64,000 nt of DNA from Jeongeupia sp. HS-3 (GCF_015140455.1 NZ_AP024094.1:1736001-1800000), one strand, 5' to 3'; positions 1 through 9,638 are shown, counted from the stretch's first letter. Notes: generated by a model from the letters alone, not told the origin. Numbers and translations are program-made.

Positions 1-1
1 C

Positions 2-1018
2 GGATTTGGCTTGCTGATCACCGAAATCATCAGCCGCAATGCCTTGGGAACGCTCAATCTGTGGTTTGTCGCCCCCATGGGAGCCTCGGCAGTGCTGCTG
101 TTTGCCGTCCCTTCCAGCCCACTCGCGCAACCGTGGTCGATTCTGGGCGGCAACCTGGTTTCCGCGCTGATCGGTGTCGCTTGTTCGCGATGGATCGGTC
201 ATTCCGGCCTGGCAGCAGGCCTGGCGGGGGCGATCGCGATCGGCGCCATGATCCAGTTGCGCTGCCTGCATCCGCCATCCGGTGCGGTGGCTGCAACGGC
301 CGTCATGGGCGGCGCCGCGGTTGACCGCTTGGGCTTCGCTTTTGCGGTCAGTCCGGTACTCGTCAACTCGGTCCTGTTGGTGATCTGCGCGCTGGTGTTC
401 AACAACATCATCCAGCGACGCTATCCCCATCATTCACCCGCTCGCCCGAACCCTCACCTCACTCAGGACCCGCTGCCGACCGAGCGCACAGGCATCATTC
501 GTGCCGATCTGGACGCAGTGATTGCCGAGCGCGGCGAGGTGGTCGACATCAGCCAGGATGATCTGGAAGAAATCGTGCAGGCTGCGGTGATGCGAGCCAG
601 ACAGCGTCATTTTGGCCCCTTGCTGTGTGGTGAAATCATGTCGCGCGACGTGATTACCGTGCTCCCGGAAGCAACACTGGCGGATGCCTGGCAGCGGCTC
701 ATCGAGCACAAACTGACCACGGCCCCAGTCGCGGACGAGGAAGGACGGTTGGTCGGCATATTGTCGATGATGGATTTTTTCGTCGATCCACTTATACCTG
801 CACACCTCAGAACGCCGAACGCAGACTTGCAGGTATCAGACCTCATGATTCGCGATGTCCGCAGCACCACACCACAGACGCCCATCGAAACGCTCGTCAC
901 GCTCTCGAGCGATGACGGCTTTCACCATCTGCCGGTCGTTGCCAACGAAAAACTCGTCGGCATCATCACGCAGTCCGATCTACTGGCAGCAATGTACAAG
1001 CATCAGCTAGGCGACTGA
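2..1018 (+). CDS. HPP-family membrane protein with two CBS domains (5' end outside window)
   Basis: The frame is open from the window edge, so the N-terminus is missing; the first possible start in view is a TTG at 11, which is probably internal. The first ~130 visible residues are hydrophobic, with several membrane segments and the family signature LHPPSGA around residue 90, which defines HPP proteins (integral membrane proteins, linked to nitrite or other anion transport in some relatives). After a hydrophilic linker come two CBS domains, about residues 205-255 and 275-330, which usually bind adenine nucleotides and gate a transporter. HPP-CBS fusions are common in proteobacteria. The transported substrate is unknown. 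The family call is firm; the function is inferred. Confidence 0.85.
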   Translation, partial: GFGLLITEIISRNALGTLNLWFVAPMGASAVLLFAVPSSPLAQPWSILGGNLVSALIGVACSRWIGHSGLAAGLAGAIAIGAMIQLRCLHPPSGAVAATAVMGGAAVDRLGFAFAVSPVLVNSVLLVICALVFNNIIQRRYPHHSPARPNPHLTQDPLPTERTGIIRADLDAVIAERGEVVDISQDDLEEIVQAAVMRARQRHFGPLLCGEIMSRDVITVLPEATLADAWQRLIEHKLTTAPVADEEGRLVGILSMMDFFVDPLIPAHLRTPNADLQVSDLMIRDVRSTTPQTPIETLVTLSSDDGFHHLPVVANEKLVGIITQSDLLAAMYKHQLGD

Positions 1019-1039
1019 TCCGGGCCGGGATCGGATCTG

Positions 1040-1297
1040 TCACCTTGCATCGAGGGTCATCGCGTCCGATAGCCAGTATCTCGCGCCGGCCATCAAGCGG
1101 GCATCGGCCCCTGCCACCATGCCATTGCGCAACGCGATGGTCTGGTTCAGGTACTGGATGACCGCTTCGGCTTCGCTCTGGAAGTGTGGCTGGCGATGCC
1201 GGAAAGCCTGCGAAACGTCAGGCGTGTGACCCTCGTCTTTCGGCACTTGGTCGATGCCACGACGCACTTTTTGCAGGTCTAGTAAACACGCCACCAC
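1040..1297 (-). CDS. Possible small hypothetical protein (weak)
   Basis: An 85-codon minus-strand frame starts at GTG and ends at TGA. Codon usage is plausible for this genome, with many G/C third positions, and the C-terminal half (residues about 40-85) reads like a helical protein. There is no good ribosome binding site upstream of the GTG, no recognisable domain, and the N-terminal part is rich in charged residues without pattern. It could be the 3' remnant of a longer gene or a chance frame. No function is proposed. Confidence 0.25.
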   Translation of the reverse strand: MVACLLDLQKVRRGIDQVPKDEGHTPDVSQAFRHRQPHFQSEAEAVIQYLNQTIALRNGMVAGADARLMAGARYWLSDAMTLDAR

Positions 1298-1440
1298 CCG
1301 CTATAGCGCCGGATTACATTTTTACCGTCAGGCTTGCCTCGAACACCGACACGGTAAAAACCACCGACCGTCATGACGCCTCCACATTGACCGTCAATAC
1401 TACCGTCTTCCACCGATAGATACCGAAAGCCAGAAACACA

Positions 1441-1466
1441 AAACCCCGGGCAAAAGCCCGGGGTTT
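1441..1466 (-). terminator. Rho-independent terminator of guaA
   Basis: A perfect 10-bp stem (AAACCCCGGG / CCCGGGGTTT) with a 6-base loop lies 45 bases past the guaA stop. On the minus strand it is followed by a T-rich run. Confidence 0.85.
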
Positions 1467-1510
1467 CTGGATTTTCAGCGTTCACCAACGACCGGTGAGG
1501 GACGCCTGAA

Positions 1511-3079
1511 TCATTCCCATTCGATCGTTGCCGGCGGCTTGCCGCTCACGTCATAAACAACGCGGTTGATACCGCGGACTTCGTTGATGATGCGGTTCGA
1601 TACCTTGCCGAGCAGCTCGTACGGCAGTTCGGCCCACTTGGCGGTCATGAAATCGCTGGTCTGCACCGCACGCAGCGCCACCACGTATTCATAGGTACGG
1701 CCGTCGCCCATCACGCCAACCGACTTCACCGGCAGGAACACGGCGAACGCCTGGCTGGTCTTGTCGTACCAGTCGAAGGCGCGAAGCTCGTCGATGAAGA
1801 TCGCATCGGCGCGGCGCAGCAGGTCGCAGAACTCCTGCTTCACTTCGCCGAGCACGCGCACGCCGAGGCCCGGGCCCGGGAACGGGTGGCGGTAGACCAT
1901 TTCGTGCGGCAGGCCGAGCGCGACGCCGAGTTCGCGCACTTCGTCCTTGAAGAGTTCGCGCAGCGGTTCGAGCAGTTGCAGCTTCAGCGTATCGGGCAGG
2001 CCGCCGACATTGTGGTGGCTCTTGATCGCATGTGCCTTGCCGGTCTTGGCGCCGGCCGATTCGATCACGTCCGGGTAGATCGTGCCTTGCGCCAGCCACT
2101 TGGCCGACGGCAGCTTGGCCGACTCGGCCTGGAACACTTCGACGAACTCGCGGCCGATGATCTTGCGCTTGGCTTCCGGGTCGGACACGCCGGCCAGATG
2201 GCCCATGAACTGCGCGGTCGCGTTGACGTGGATCACCTTGACGCCAAGGTGCTTGTTGAAGATGTTCATCACCTGCTCGCCCTCGTTCAGGCGCAGCAAG
2301 CCGTTGTCGACGAACACGCAGGTCAGCTGATCGCCGATCGCGCGATGGATCAGCGCCGCGGCGACCGACGAATCGACACCGCCCGAAAGGCCAAGGATGA
2401 CTTCATCGCTGCCGACCTGTTCACGGATGCGCTCGACGGCCTGCTCGACGTAGTTCGGCATCGTCCAGCTCGGCTTGCAGCCGGCGATATCGAGCACGAA
2501 GCGGTTGAGCATGTCGCGGCCCTTGATGGTATGCGTCACCTCGGGGTGGAACTGCACGCCGTAGAAGCCCTTGTCTTCGTTCGCCATCGCCGCAATCGGG
2601 CACGACGGGGTTTCGGCGATCATCTTGAAGCCGTCCGGCAGCGCGGTAACCTTGTCACCGTGGCTCATCCACACTTCGAGGAAGCCTTCGCCGTTTTCGC
2701 CGACGCGGTCTTCAATGCCGTTGAGCAGCTTGCTGTGGTTACGGGCGCGGATTTCGGCGAAACCGAATTCACGCACATGGCCGGCATCGACCTGGCCACC
2801 AAGCGATTGCGCCATCCACTGCATGCCGTAACAGATGCCGAACACCGGAATGCCGAGTTCGAACAGCTTCGGGTCGGCCTGATAATCGCTCTCGTACACC
2901 GAGTTCGGGCCGCCGGACAGGATGATCCCCTTCGGGTTGAACTCGCGGATGAAGTCGATCGAGACGTCGAACGAGTGCAGTTCGCAGTACACATGGGCTT
3001 CACGCACGCGTCGCGCGATCAGCTGCGCAACTTGCGAGCCGAAGTCGAGAATAAGGATTTTGTCCAGGGCTTGATCCAT
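1511..3079 (-). CDS. guaA: GMP synthase (glutamine-hydrolysing)
   Basis: Converts XMP to GMP with ATP and glutamine, the last step of guanine nucleotide synthesis. At 522 residues the length is normal. The N-terminal class I glutamine amidotransferase carries the nucleophile Cys83 (GICYGMQ) and the partner His178/Glu180 (FHPE). The ATP pyrophosphatase domain has the P-loop SGGVDSS at about 232-238, and the C-terminal dimerisation domain ends in the conserved PPATIEWE. The ATG at 3079 matches the usual family start. guaB is often just upstream in other genomes but is not adjacent here. A strong terminator follows. Confidence 0.98.
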   Translation of the reverse strand: MDQALDKILILDFGSQVAQLIARRVREAHVYCELHSFDVSIDFIREFNPKGIILSGGPNSVYESDYQADPKLFELGIPVFGICYGMQWMAQSLGGQVDAGHVREFGFAEIRARNHSKLLNGIEDRVGENGEGFLEVWMSHGDKVTALPDGFKMIAETPSCPIAAMANEDKGFYGVQFHPEVTHTIKGRDMLNRFVLDIAGCKPSWTMPNYVEQAVERIREQVGSDEVILGLSGGVDSSVAAALIHRAIGDQLTCVFVDNGLLRLNEGEQVMNIFNKHLGVKVIHVNATAQFMGHLAGVSDPEAKRKIIGREFVEVFQAESAKLPSAKWLAQGTIYPDVIESAGAKTGKAHAIKSHHNVGGLPDTLKLQLLEPLRELFKDEVRELGVALGLPHEMVYRHPFPGPGLGVRVLGEVKQEFCDLLRRADAIFIDELRAFDWYDKTSQAFAVFLPVKSVGVMGDGRTYEYVVALRAVQTSDFMTAKWAELPYELLGKVSNRIINEVRGINRVVYDVSGKPPATIEWE

Positions 3080-3360
3080 TGCCGGTTCCAGATTTCAGGT
3101 GACAGGTAACCTGCTATTTTAACGCGATAAAGCACTTGCCGCGAGCCGCCTGGATAACCGGATCGCATCTCACCGCAAAACGCAGCAAACCGGCCGGTAT
3201 CGGCGCAGCGTGCCGGGATTACATTTGCGGTGCATAATTCCCTTGTGCGATTTGTTTATCTCCATAAAGATTTTACCGTTATATAGCGCTTCGCTAAAAT
3301 GGCGCTCTTGCGGCTAAAAGCCGATCTTTCAAGTACAGCGCACACCCACAAGGTTGCTTC

Positions 3361-4377
3361 GTGACCACCACGATCCAGTTCAAGAATATTCATAAGTCTT
3401 ATCGCGTCGATAACCGCGATATACCCGCCCTGTCCGGCATCGACCTGACGATCAGTCCCGGCGAAATCTACGGCATGATCGGCCACTCCGGCGCCGGCAA
3501 ATCGACGCTGGTGCGGCTGATCAACCTGCTCGAACGTCCCAGCAGCGGCGAGCTGCTGATCGACGGCGACGACATCACCCGTTTCGACGATGACACCCTG
3601 CGCGCGCTGCGCCGGCGCATCGGCATGATCTTCCAGCACTTCAACCTGCTGTCGAGCAAGACCGTCTTTGATAACGTCGCCTTCCCGCTGAGGCTGGCCG
3701 GCAAGAAAAACCGCGCCGAAACCGACGCCCGCGTCGCCGAGCTGCTGGCGCGCGTCGGCCTGTCCGAACACGCCAATAAATACCCGAGCCAGCTCTCTGG
3801 CGGCCAGAAACAGCGCGTCGGCATCGCCCGCGCACTGGCGACCGAACCAAAGATCCTGCTGTGCGACGAGGCCACCAGCGCGCTCGACCCGCAAACCACG
3901 CAATCGGTGCTGCGCCTCTTGGCCGAAATCAACCGCGAACTGGGGCTGACCATCGTCCTGATCACCCATGAGATGGACGTGATCCGCAGCATCTGCGATC
4001 GCGTTGCCGTGCTCGATGGCGGCAAGGTGGTCGAACACGGCCCGGTGGCCGATGTGTTCCTGCATCCCAAACACATCACCACCAAGCGCTTCGTGCAGGA
4101 ATCCGAGCACGTCGACGACAACGAGCAGCGCGATGACTTCGCCCATGTTCCGGGCCGCATCATCCGGCTGACTTTCCGTGGCGAAGCCACCTACGAGCCG
4201 GTGCTGGGCAAGGTGGCACGCGACTGCGGTGTCGATTTCAGCATCCTCGCCGGCCGGATCGACCGGATCAAGGACACCCCGTACGGCCAGTTGACACTGG
4301 CATTGACCGGTGGCGACGTTGACGCGGCGCTGGCCCGATTTGAATCCGAAGGACTGACTGTCGAGGCGCTACGCTGA
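3361..4377 (+). CDS. metN: Methionine ABC transporter, ATP-binding protein
   Basis: ATPase of the MetNIQ methionine importer, at the inner face of the cytoplasmic membrane. It has Walker [10 protein letters not shown] (41-49), signature LSGGQ (145-149), Walker B ILLCDE (165-170), and a C-terminal NIL regulatory domain (about 255-338), which in E. coli MetN binds methionine and inhibits transport. The start is GTG at 3361; there is no earlier in-frame ATG before the intergenic region. Its stop overlaps the metI start by one base (TGATG), so translation is probably coupled. The 281-base upstream region is unusually AT-rich near 3240-3300 and should hold the promoter, but I see no recognisable riboswitch. 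Confidence 0.97.
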   Translation: MTTTIQFKNIHKSYRVDNRDIPALSGIDLTISPGEIYGMIGHSGAGKSTLVRLINLLERPSSGELLIDGDDITRFDDDTLRALRRRIGMIFQHFNLLSSKTVFDNVAFPLRLAGKKNRAETDARVAELLARVGLSEHANKYPSQLSGGQKQRVGIARALATEPKILLCDEATSALDPQTTQSVLRLLAEINRELGLTIVLITHEMDVIRSICDRVAVLDGGKVVEHGPVADVFLHPKHITTKRFVQESEHVDDNEQRDDFAHVPGRIIRLTFRGEATYEPVLGKVARDCGVDFSILAGRIDRIKDTPYGQLTLALTGGDVDAALARFESEGLTVEALR

Positions 4378-5057
4378 TGCTGGAAACCCTCCTTTCCCCC
4401 CTTCTTCCAAACATCGACTGGATCGACCTGTGGCAAGCCTGCCATGACACCTTTTCGATGCTCGGCTGGTCGCTGCTGTTCACGCTGGTGCTCGGGCTGC
4501 CGCTCGGGGTGCTGCTGTTCCTGACCGGCAAACGCCAGCTGCTGGCGCAACCGGTGGTGTACGGCTTGTTGTCTTTCGTGGTGAACGTGCTGCGCTCGGT
4601 GCCTTTCGTGATTCTGCTGATCGTGATGATTCCGCTCACCACCCTGATCACCGGCACGTCGTTCGGCGTTGCCGGCGTCGTGCCGCCGCTGGTCGTCGGC
4701 GCGACGCCGTTCTTTGCCCGGCTGGTTGAAACCGCGCTGCGCGAAGTCGATCGCGGCATTATCGAGGCCACCCAGGCGATGGGCGCGACCACGCGACAAA
4801 TCGTCCTCGGTGCACTGCTGCCCGAAGCCTTGCCCGGCATCATGGCCGCGGTGACGGTCACCGCGATCACGCTGGTGTCATATTCGGCGATGTCCGGTCT
4901 GGTCGGCGGCGGTGGTCTTGGTGATCTGGCGGTGCGTAATGGTTATCAGCGCTTTCAGACCGACGTGATGGTCGTTACCGTGCTGCTGTTGCTGGTGCTG
5001 GTCCAGGTCCTGCAGATGGCCGGCGATCGCCTCGTCACTCACTTTTCACGCAAATAA
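4377..5057 (+). CDS. metI: Methionine ABC transporter, permease
   Basis: Membrane subunit of the methionine importer, 226 residues with about five to six hydrophobic segments. It carries the EAA-type coupling loop around residues 125-145 (EATQAMGATTRQI) that docks to MetN. The ATG overlaps the metN stop by one base. metQ follows 57 bases later, so the three genes form one operon in the usual metNIQ order. Confidence 0.96.
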   Translation: MLETLLSPLLPNIDWIDLWQACHDTFSMLGWSLLFTLVLGLPLGVLLFLTGKRQLLAQPVVYGLLSFVVNVLRSVPFVILLIVMIPLTTLITGTSFGVAGVVPPLVVGATPFFARLVETALREVDRGIIEATQAMGATTRQIVLGALLPEALPGIMAAVTVTAITLVSYSAMSGLVGGGGLGDLAVRNGYQRFQTDVMVVTVLLLLVLVQVLQMAGDRLVTHFSRK

Positions 5058-5114
5058 CCCAGCCGTCCCACCCGGATGCGGCTGGTTCAACCGTCCCACA
5101 AGGAGAGTATTCCA

Positions 5115-5888
5115 ATGAAAAAAATCCTCGCTCTGATCGCGGCCGCGCTCGCGTTCAATGCTGTTGCTGCTGAAAAGCTCACCGTCGGCGCCACCGCCGT
5201 GCCGCACGCGGAAATCCTCGAATTCGTGAAGCCGACGCTGGCCAAGCAAGGCGTCGAGCTCGATGTCAAGGTCTTCACCGACTACGTGCAACCGAACGTC
5301 CAGGTCGCCGAAAAGAAGCTAGATGCCAACTTCTTCCAGCACAAGCCTTATCTGGACGAGTTCAACAAGGGTAAGGGCACCAACCTCGTGACCGTGGTCG
5401 GCGTGCATATCGAGCCGTTCGGCATCTACTCGAGCAAGATCAAGAAGCTGGCCGACATCAAGGAAGGCGCCACCGTGGCCATCCCGAACGACGCCACCAA
5501 CGGCGGCCGCGCGCTGCTGCTGCTGGAAAAAGCCGGCCTGATCAAGCTGAAGGATTCGGCCAACCTGTCGGCCACCCAGCGCGACATCGTGCAAAACCCG
5601 AAGAAGCTGAAGATTCGTGAACTCGAAGCCGCGATGCTGCCGCGCGTGCTGGGCCAGGTCGATATCGCCCTGATCAACACCAACTACGCGCTCGAAGCCA
5701 AGCTGAACCCGACCAAGGATGCGCTGGCGATCGAAGGCAGCCAGTCGCCGTACGTCAACATCATCGTGGCCCGTCCGGACAATAAGGACAGCGCCGCGCT
5801 GAAGAAGCTCTCGGCCGCGCTGACCAGCCCGGCAACCAAGAAGTTCATCCTCGACAAGTACAAGGGTGCCGTGGTGCCGGCGTTCTGA
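5115..5888 (+). CDS. metQ: Methionine-binding periplasmic protein
   Basis: Substrate-binding component of MetNIQ, 257 residues from the ATG at 5115, which follows the ribosome binding site AGGAG at 5101-5105; the longer upstream extension (from 5076) is not supported. The signal peptide (residues 1-19, ending AVAA) has no lipobox cysteine, so this looks like a soluble periplasmic protein rather than the lipoprotein found in E. coli. The body shows the NLPA/MetQ family hallmarks TVGATAVPHAEIL and a long central NQ-rich binding region. It is last in metNIQ and is followed by a terminator. Confidence 0.96.
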   Translation: MKKILALIAAALAFNAVAAEKLTVGATAVPHAEILEFVKPTLAKQGVELDVKVFTDYVQPNVQVAEKKLDANFFQHKPYLDEFNKGKGTNLVTVVGVHIEPFGIYSSKIKKLADIKEGATVAIPNDATNGGRALLLLEKAGLIKLKDSANLSATQRDIVQNPKKLKIRELEAAMLPRVLGQVDIALINTNYALEAKLNPTKDALAIEGSQSPYVNIIVARPDNKDSAALKKLSAALTSPATKKFILDKYKGAVVPAF

Positions 5889-5910
5889 TCGAGCACCTGC
5901 CCTCGCAAAA

Positions 5911-5937
5911 CAAGCCCGGCGTCAGCCGGGCTTTTTG
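5911..5937 (+). terminator. Terminator of metNIQ
   Basis: An 8-bp stem AGCCCGGC / GCCGGGCT with a 4-base loop, followed by a T run. Confidence 0.85.
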
Positions 5938-6036
5938 CTGCGTCGTAAATCGATGGCATCGGTTATGCTTACATCGGTGCCAGGCTCAGCCCTCGCGCTT
6001 TTTCCCTGACCGCTTACATCGCCCCGGAGACGCACG

Positions 6037-6681
6037 TTGCCCGTATCGAACGACAGCGCCCTAGCCCCCATGACCGATACGATCGAACTCGTCGCCTGCC
6101 ACGAGTGTGACCAGTTGCAGCGCATCCATTACCCGCCGAAAAACCGCGTCGTGCGCTGCTGCCGCTGCAATGCCGAGCTCTACCGCTACCACCCCGATGC
6201 CATCAACCGCACGCTGGCGCTGGCGGTCGCTTCCTTGTTGCTGTTCATCGTCGCCAACGCCTTTCCCATCGTCGCCATCGACATGCAGGGCAATGTGCTC
6301 GCCACCAGCATGCTTGGCGCGATTGAGCATCTGTGGCAAACCCACGTTGCCCCGGTTTCAATCCTGGTCGCACTGACCACGCTGATCGTCCCCGGGGTGA
6401 CGCTGCTGACGCTGATCTATCTGCTGACGCTGTTGCAACTGGGCCGCCGCCCGCCCGGTGCAGCCCAGTTGCTGCGGCTGCTGAATCTGTCTCGTCCGTG
6501 GGGAATGATCGAGGTCTATTTGCTGGGGATTCTGGTCTCGGTGGTCAAGCTGATGGCCTACGCCAGCGTTGTGCCCGGTGTTTCGCTGTGGGCGCTGGTG
6601 CTATTGATTCCGCTGATGGCGGCGATGCTCGGCTCTCTCCATTTCGACCTGATCTGGCGCCGCATGGCGCAATGCCGATGA
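6037..6681 (+). CDS. pqiA: PqiA-like protein, first half (paraquat-inducible protein A domain)
   Basis: Integral membrane protein of 214 residues with four hydrophobic segments after an N-terminal zinc-ribbon-like pair of CxxC motifs (CHEC at about 20-23 and CCRC at about 41-44). In E. coli PqiA is one ~417-residue chain containing two such units; here the units are separate genes. The start is chosen as TTG at 6037 because GGAG (6026-6029) sits just upstream; the ATG at 6070 has no ribosome binding site. The product probably works with PqiB and PqiC in lipid transport across the periplasm. Confidence 0.88.
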   Translation: MPVSNDSALAPMTDTIELVACHECDQLQRIHYPPKNRVVRCCRCNAELYRYHPDAINRTLALAVASLLLFIVANAFPIVAIDMQGNVLATSMLGAIEHLWQTHVAPVSILVALTTLIVPGVTLLTLIYLLTLLQLGRRPPGAAQLLRLLNLSRPWGMIEVYLLGILVSVVKLMAYASVVPGVSLWALVLLIPLMAAMLGSLHFDLIWRRMAQCR

Positions 6682-7322
6682 GCACCGCCAGGCAATACCG
6701 GCTGGCGAGCTGCCACGACTGCGGTTTGCTGTCGAAGCTGCCAAGCGGTCACGGCCACTGCCCGCGCTGTGGTGCGGCGCTGCATTTTCGCAAGCCGAAC
6801 AGCATGGCAAAAACCTGGGCCTATCTGATCGCCGCGATCATTCTCTATATCCCGGCCAATGTGCTGCCGATGATGATCACCGGCTCTATCGTCGGCGTAC
6901 AGTCGGACACCATCCTCAGCGGTGTGGTCTATCTGTGGGTCAGCGGTGAATGGCCGCTGGCAGCGCTGGTGTTCTTTGCCAGCATCATGGTGCCGATGCT
7001 GAAAATGATCGCCATCCTGCTGCTGCTGATCACCTGCGGCCGCCGCTCAAACTGGCAACCGCAACAACGGACCAAGCTGTACCGGCTGGTTGAGTTCGTC
7101 GGCCGCTGGTCGATGCTCGACATCTACGTGGTAACCATCCTTGCCGCGCTGGTGCAGGTGCAATCACTGGCCTCGATCGCCGCCGGCCCGGCCGCGGTCG
7201 CCTTTGCTGCGGTGGTGGTGCTGACGATGCTGTCGGCGATGAGCTTCGATCCCCGCTTGATCTGGGATCCGCTCGACAAAGAACAAGAAGCCTCTGGAGA
7301 AACACATGACGCAAAGCACTGA
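6678..7322 (+). CDS. pqiA: PqiA-like protein, second half (paraquat-inducible protein A domain)
   Basis: Second PqiA unit, 214 residues, again with two CxxC motifs (CHDCG and CPRCG within the first 35 residues) and four membrane segments. The ATG at 6678 overlaps the preceding stop as ATGA; another ATG lies at 6672. Its 3' end overlaps the pqiB start by 17 bases. The split of PqiA into two translationally coupled genes is visible directly, and both reading frames are intact. The role in outer-membrane lipid homeostasis is inferred from the E. coli Pqi system. Confidence 0.88.
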   Translation: MSTARQYRLASCHDCGLLSKLPSGHGHCPRCGAALHFRKPNSMAKTWAYLIAAIILYIPANVLPMMITGSIVGVQSDTILSGVVYLWVSGEWPLAALVFFASIMVPMLKMIAILLLLITCGRRSNWQPQQRTKLYRLVEFVGRWSMLDIYVVTILAALVQVQSLASIAAGPAAVAFAAVVVLTMLSAMSFDPRLIWDPLDKEQEASGETHDAKH

Positions 7323-8967
7323 CACCGCCCCGCTCGGTCCCGATCCGCTCGATCGCCTACCCGAAGCCAAGGAAGACCCTCCGAAGAAGCGCACGCTGCA
7401 ACTGGTGTGGATCATCCCCATCGTTGCCGCGCTGATCGGTGGCTGGCTCGCGGTCAAGGCCGTGCTCGACCGTGGCCCCGAAATCACCATCACCTTCCGC
7501 ACCGCCGAGGGGATCGAGGCCGGCAAGACCAAGCTCAAATACAAGGACGTCGATATCGGCCTGGTCAAGAGCGTGGCGCTGTCACCGGACCGCAAGTATG
7601 TGATCGCCAAGGCCGAGCTGGCCAAGGACACCGGCAATATGCTGGTCAAGGACACACGCTTCTGGATTGTCAGTCCGCGTGTCGGCGTCGGCGGCATTTC
7701 CGGGCTGGATACGCTGCTGTCGGGTGCCTATATCGGCGTCGACATTGGCAAAAGCCAGGAGAAACAGCACAGCTTCACCGCGCTGGAAGTACCACCGATC
7801 ATCACCTCCGGCTTGCCGGGCCGGCAGTTCGTTCTCAACACCAAGGAGATCGGTTCGCTCGACGTCGGTTCGCCGATTTATTACCGGCGCATCCTCGTCG
7901 GCCAGGTCATCGGCTACCAGCTCAACCCCAACGGCAAGGGCGTGACGATGAAAGCCTTCGTCAATGCACCGTACGAAAAATACGTGACGCCGAACACGCG
8001 CTTCTGGCAGGCGAGCGGCCTTGACGTCAGCCTCGACGCCAACGGTTTCCGCGTCCGCACCGAATCGCTCGCCAGCATTGTCGCCGGCGGCATCGCCTTC
8101 CAGGAACCGGATGACAGTAGCCAGCTGGCACCGGCGCCGGAGAATACCGCCTTCCGGCTGTTCTCCGACCGCGTACTGGCGATGAAGACGCCCGAAGCCG
8201 ACGCCGAAGCCTTCCTGATGTACTTCCAGGAAAGCCTGAGAGGACTGTCGGTCGGCGCACCAATCGACTTCCGCGGCATCATCGTCGGCGAGGTCAAGTC
8301 GATCAATCTCGAATATGACCCCAAGGCCAAGAACCTGCGCTTCCCGGTCGAAGTGCTGATTTACCCGAGCCGGCTCAAGGCGCGCTACCGCAAGGGCGCC
8401 TCCGCCCCGATGGAGGCCGGCGACCCGAATCATCACAAGGTCATGAATGCCTTGATCGAGCATGGCTTCCGCGCGCAGATGCGCACCGGCAACCTGCTGA
8501 CCGGGCAGCTGTACATTGCGCTCGACTTCTTCCCGAACGCGACCAAGACCAAGATGAACTGGAACGACAGCCCCGTCGTCATTCCGACCACGCCGGGCAG
8601 CTTTGGCGACATGCAGAACGCCGCCGCCAGCATCCTCAAGAAGGTCGACAACATTCCGTTCGAAGGCATCAGCCAGGATCTGCGCAAGGCCTTGCAGAAC
8701 CTCGACGGCACCATCGATCGCGCCAACAAACTGGTCGAACGCCTGGACGGCGATGTGGCCACCGAAGCGGCCCGGACGCTGAGCCAGGCCAAGGCAACGC
8801 TGGCAACGGCGCAGCAGGTGATGGCCGACGGCTCGCCTTTGCAGCAGAACATGGGCAATACGCTCAAAGAGGTCAGCCGCGCGGCCGAATCACTGCGCAA
8901 CCTCACCGATTATCTCGAACGCCATCCCGAGTCGCTGCTACGCGGCAAGCCGGAGGAGAAACCATGA
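7306..8967 (+). CDS. pqiB: Intermembrane lipid transport protein PqiB (three MCE domains)
   Basis: 553-residue MCE protein, close to the E. coli length of 546. One N-terminal membrane anchor (about residues 33-52) is followed by three MlaD/MCE units beginning near residues 57, 180 and 305; each has the typical pattern of a hydrophobic turn followed by VGxVxG (for example ILVGQVIGY and IIVGEVKSI). The C-terminal ~110 residues are helical and probably form the needle that in E. coli PqiB reaches the outer membrane. Its stop and the pqiC start overlap as ATGA. Confidence 0.95.
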   Translation: MTQSTDTAPLGPDPLDRLPEAKEDPPKKRTLQLVWIIPIVAALIGGWLAVKAVLDRGPEITITFRTAEGIEAGKTKLKYKDVDIGLVKSVALSPDRKYVIAKAELAKDTGNMLVKDTRFWIVSPRVGVGGISGLDTLLSGAYIGVDIGKSQEKQHSFTALEVPPIITSGLPGRQFVLNTKEIGSLDVGSPIYYRRILVGQVIGYQLNPNGKGVTMKAFVNAPYEKYVTPNTRFWQASGLDVSLDANGFRVRTESLASIVAGGIAFQEPDDSSQLAPAPENTAFRLFSDRVLAMKTPEADAEAFLMYFQESLRGLSVGAPIDFRGIIVGEVKSINLEYDPKAKNLRFPVEVLIYPSRLKARYRKGASAPMEAGDPNHHKVMNALIEHGFRAQMRTGNLLTGQLYIALDFFPNATKTKMNWNDSPVVIPTTPGSFGDMQNAAASILKKVDNIPFEGISQDLRKALQNLDGTIDRANKLVERLDGDVATEAARTLSQAKATLATAQQVMADGSPLQQNMGNTLKEVSRAAESLRNLTDYLERHPESLLRGKPEEKP

Positions 8968-9566
8968 AGCACCTTACCCGTACCCTCGTCACCGCCAGCT
9001 TGGCCGCGCTGATCGCCACCGGCTGCGCCAGCGCACCGAAAGACTATTTCTACAGCCTCGGCAGCTCGACGCTGGTGGAAGCGCCGGCAATCAGCGGCAG
9101 CGCCAGCGTGCCGATTGCGATCAGCGCGGTAACGATACCGGAAGCCGTTGATCGGCCGCAGTTGGTGGTACAGCAGAACGGCGAGCTGCGCATTGTGGAG
9201 CAACGGCGCTGGATCCAGCCGCTGCGCGGCGATCTCGCCGCTGCACTGGCCGAACAGTTGGCCCGGCAACTCGGCGCCCCGGTCGCGACCCCGTCGCAAG
9301 TCGCCGGCAGCGAAGCGACGTTCCGCCTTGCGGTCGACATCCAGCGTTTCGACTCCATCCTCGGCGGCAGCGCAACGATCGATGCGCTCTGGCGCGTCAC
9401 CGACGTCAGCGGCAAGGTCATCAAGAATGGCCGCTTCAGCGCCAGCGAAGCAGCCAAGGACGCCAGCTACGATGCGCTGGTGGCCGCACACGGCCGGCTG
9501 GTTTCAAAGCTGTCGCAGCAGATCGCCGCGGAGCTCAAGCCTTTGCTGGCCTCGTCCCCGAAATAG
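8964..9566 (+). CDS. pqiC: PqiC-type ABC transport auxiliary lipoprotein
   Basis: 200-residue outer-membrane lipoprotein: the signal peptide ends in the lipobox IATGC, with the cysteine at about residue 21. The rest matches the PqiC/YmbA family (formerly DUF330), for example DYFYSLG shortly after the lipid anchor. In E. coli PqiC forms a ring at the outer membrane that receives the PqiB needle. It is the last gene of pqiA-pqiA-pqiB-pqiC and is followed by a terminator. Confidence 0.92.
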   Translation: MKHLTRTLVTASLAALIATGCASAPKDYFYSLGSSTLVEAPAISGSASVPIAISAVTIPEAVDRPQLVVQQNGELRIVEQRRWIQPLRGDLAAALAEQLARQLGAPVATPSQVAGSEATFRLAVDIQRFDSILGGSATIDALWRVTDVSGKVIKNGRFSASEAAKDASYDALVAAHGRLVSKLSQQIAAELKPLLASSPK

Positions 9567-9590
9567 CACTCAAGCATCATATCCAAATGA

Positions 9591-9617
9591 AAAACGGCGC
9601 CCATTGCGCCGTTTTTT
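9591..9617 (+). terminator. Terminator of the pqi operon
   Basis: A 10-bp stem AAAACGGCGC / GCGCCGTTTT, 5-base loop, then a T run. Because both arms end in A/T runs it could also serve the leftward DUF2237 gene that ends at 9639. Confidence 0.88.
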
Positions 9618-9638
9618 GCAGATCCATTCGAACGTTGG

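Larger units (their letters stand above)
1019..1510. other. Intergenic stretch with a weak ORF and an inverted repeat
   Basis: This gap lies between the HPP-CBS gene and guaA. It holds the guaA terminator at its right end, a 10-bp perfect inverted repeat (TTTTTACCGT at 1319-1328 against ACGGTAAAAA at 1351-1360), and one weak minus-strand reading frame listed separately. I see no RNA gene or recognisable protein here. Confidence 0.5.

Noticed and set aside
1886-3109. Long plus-strand frame (407 codons) opposite guaA
   Set aside because: It is the reverse frame of guaA; high GC content opens long antisense frames. guaA itself has all catalytic motifs.
3080-3360. Possible SAM or methionine riboswitch upstream of metN
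   Set aside because: AT-rich and partly structured, but I could not match any known riboswitch core; it remains an ordinary leader.
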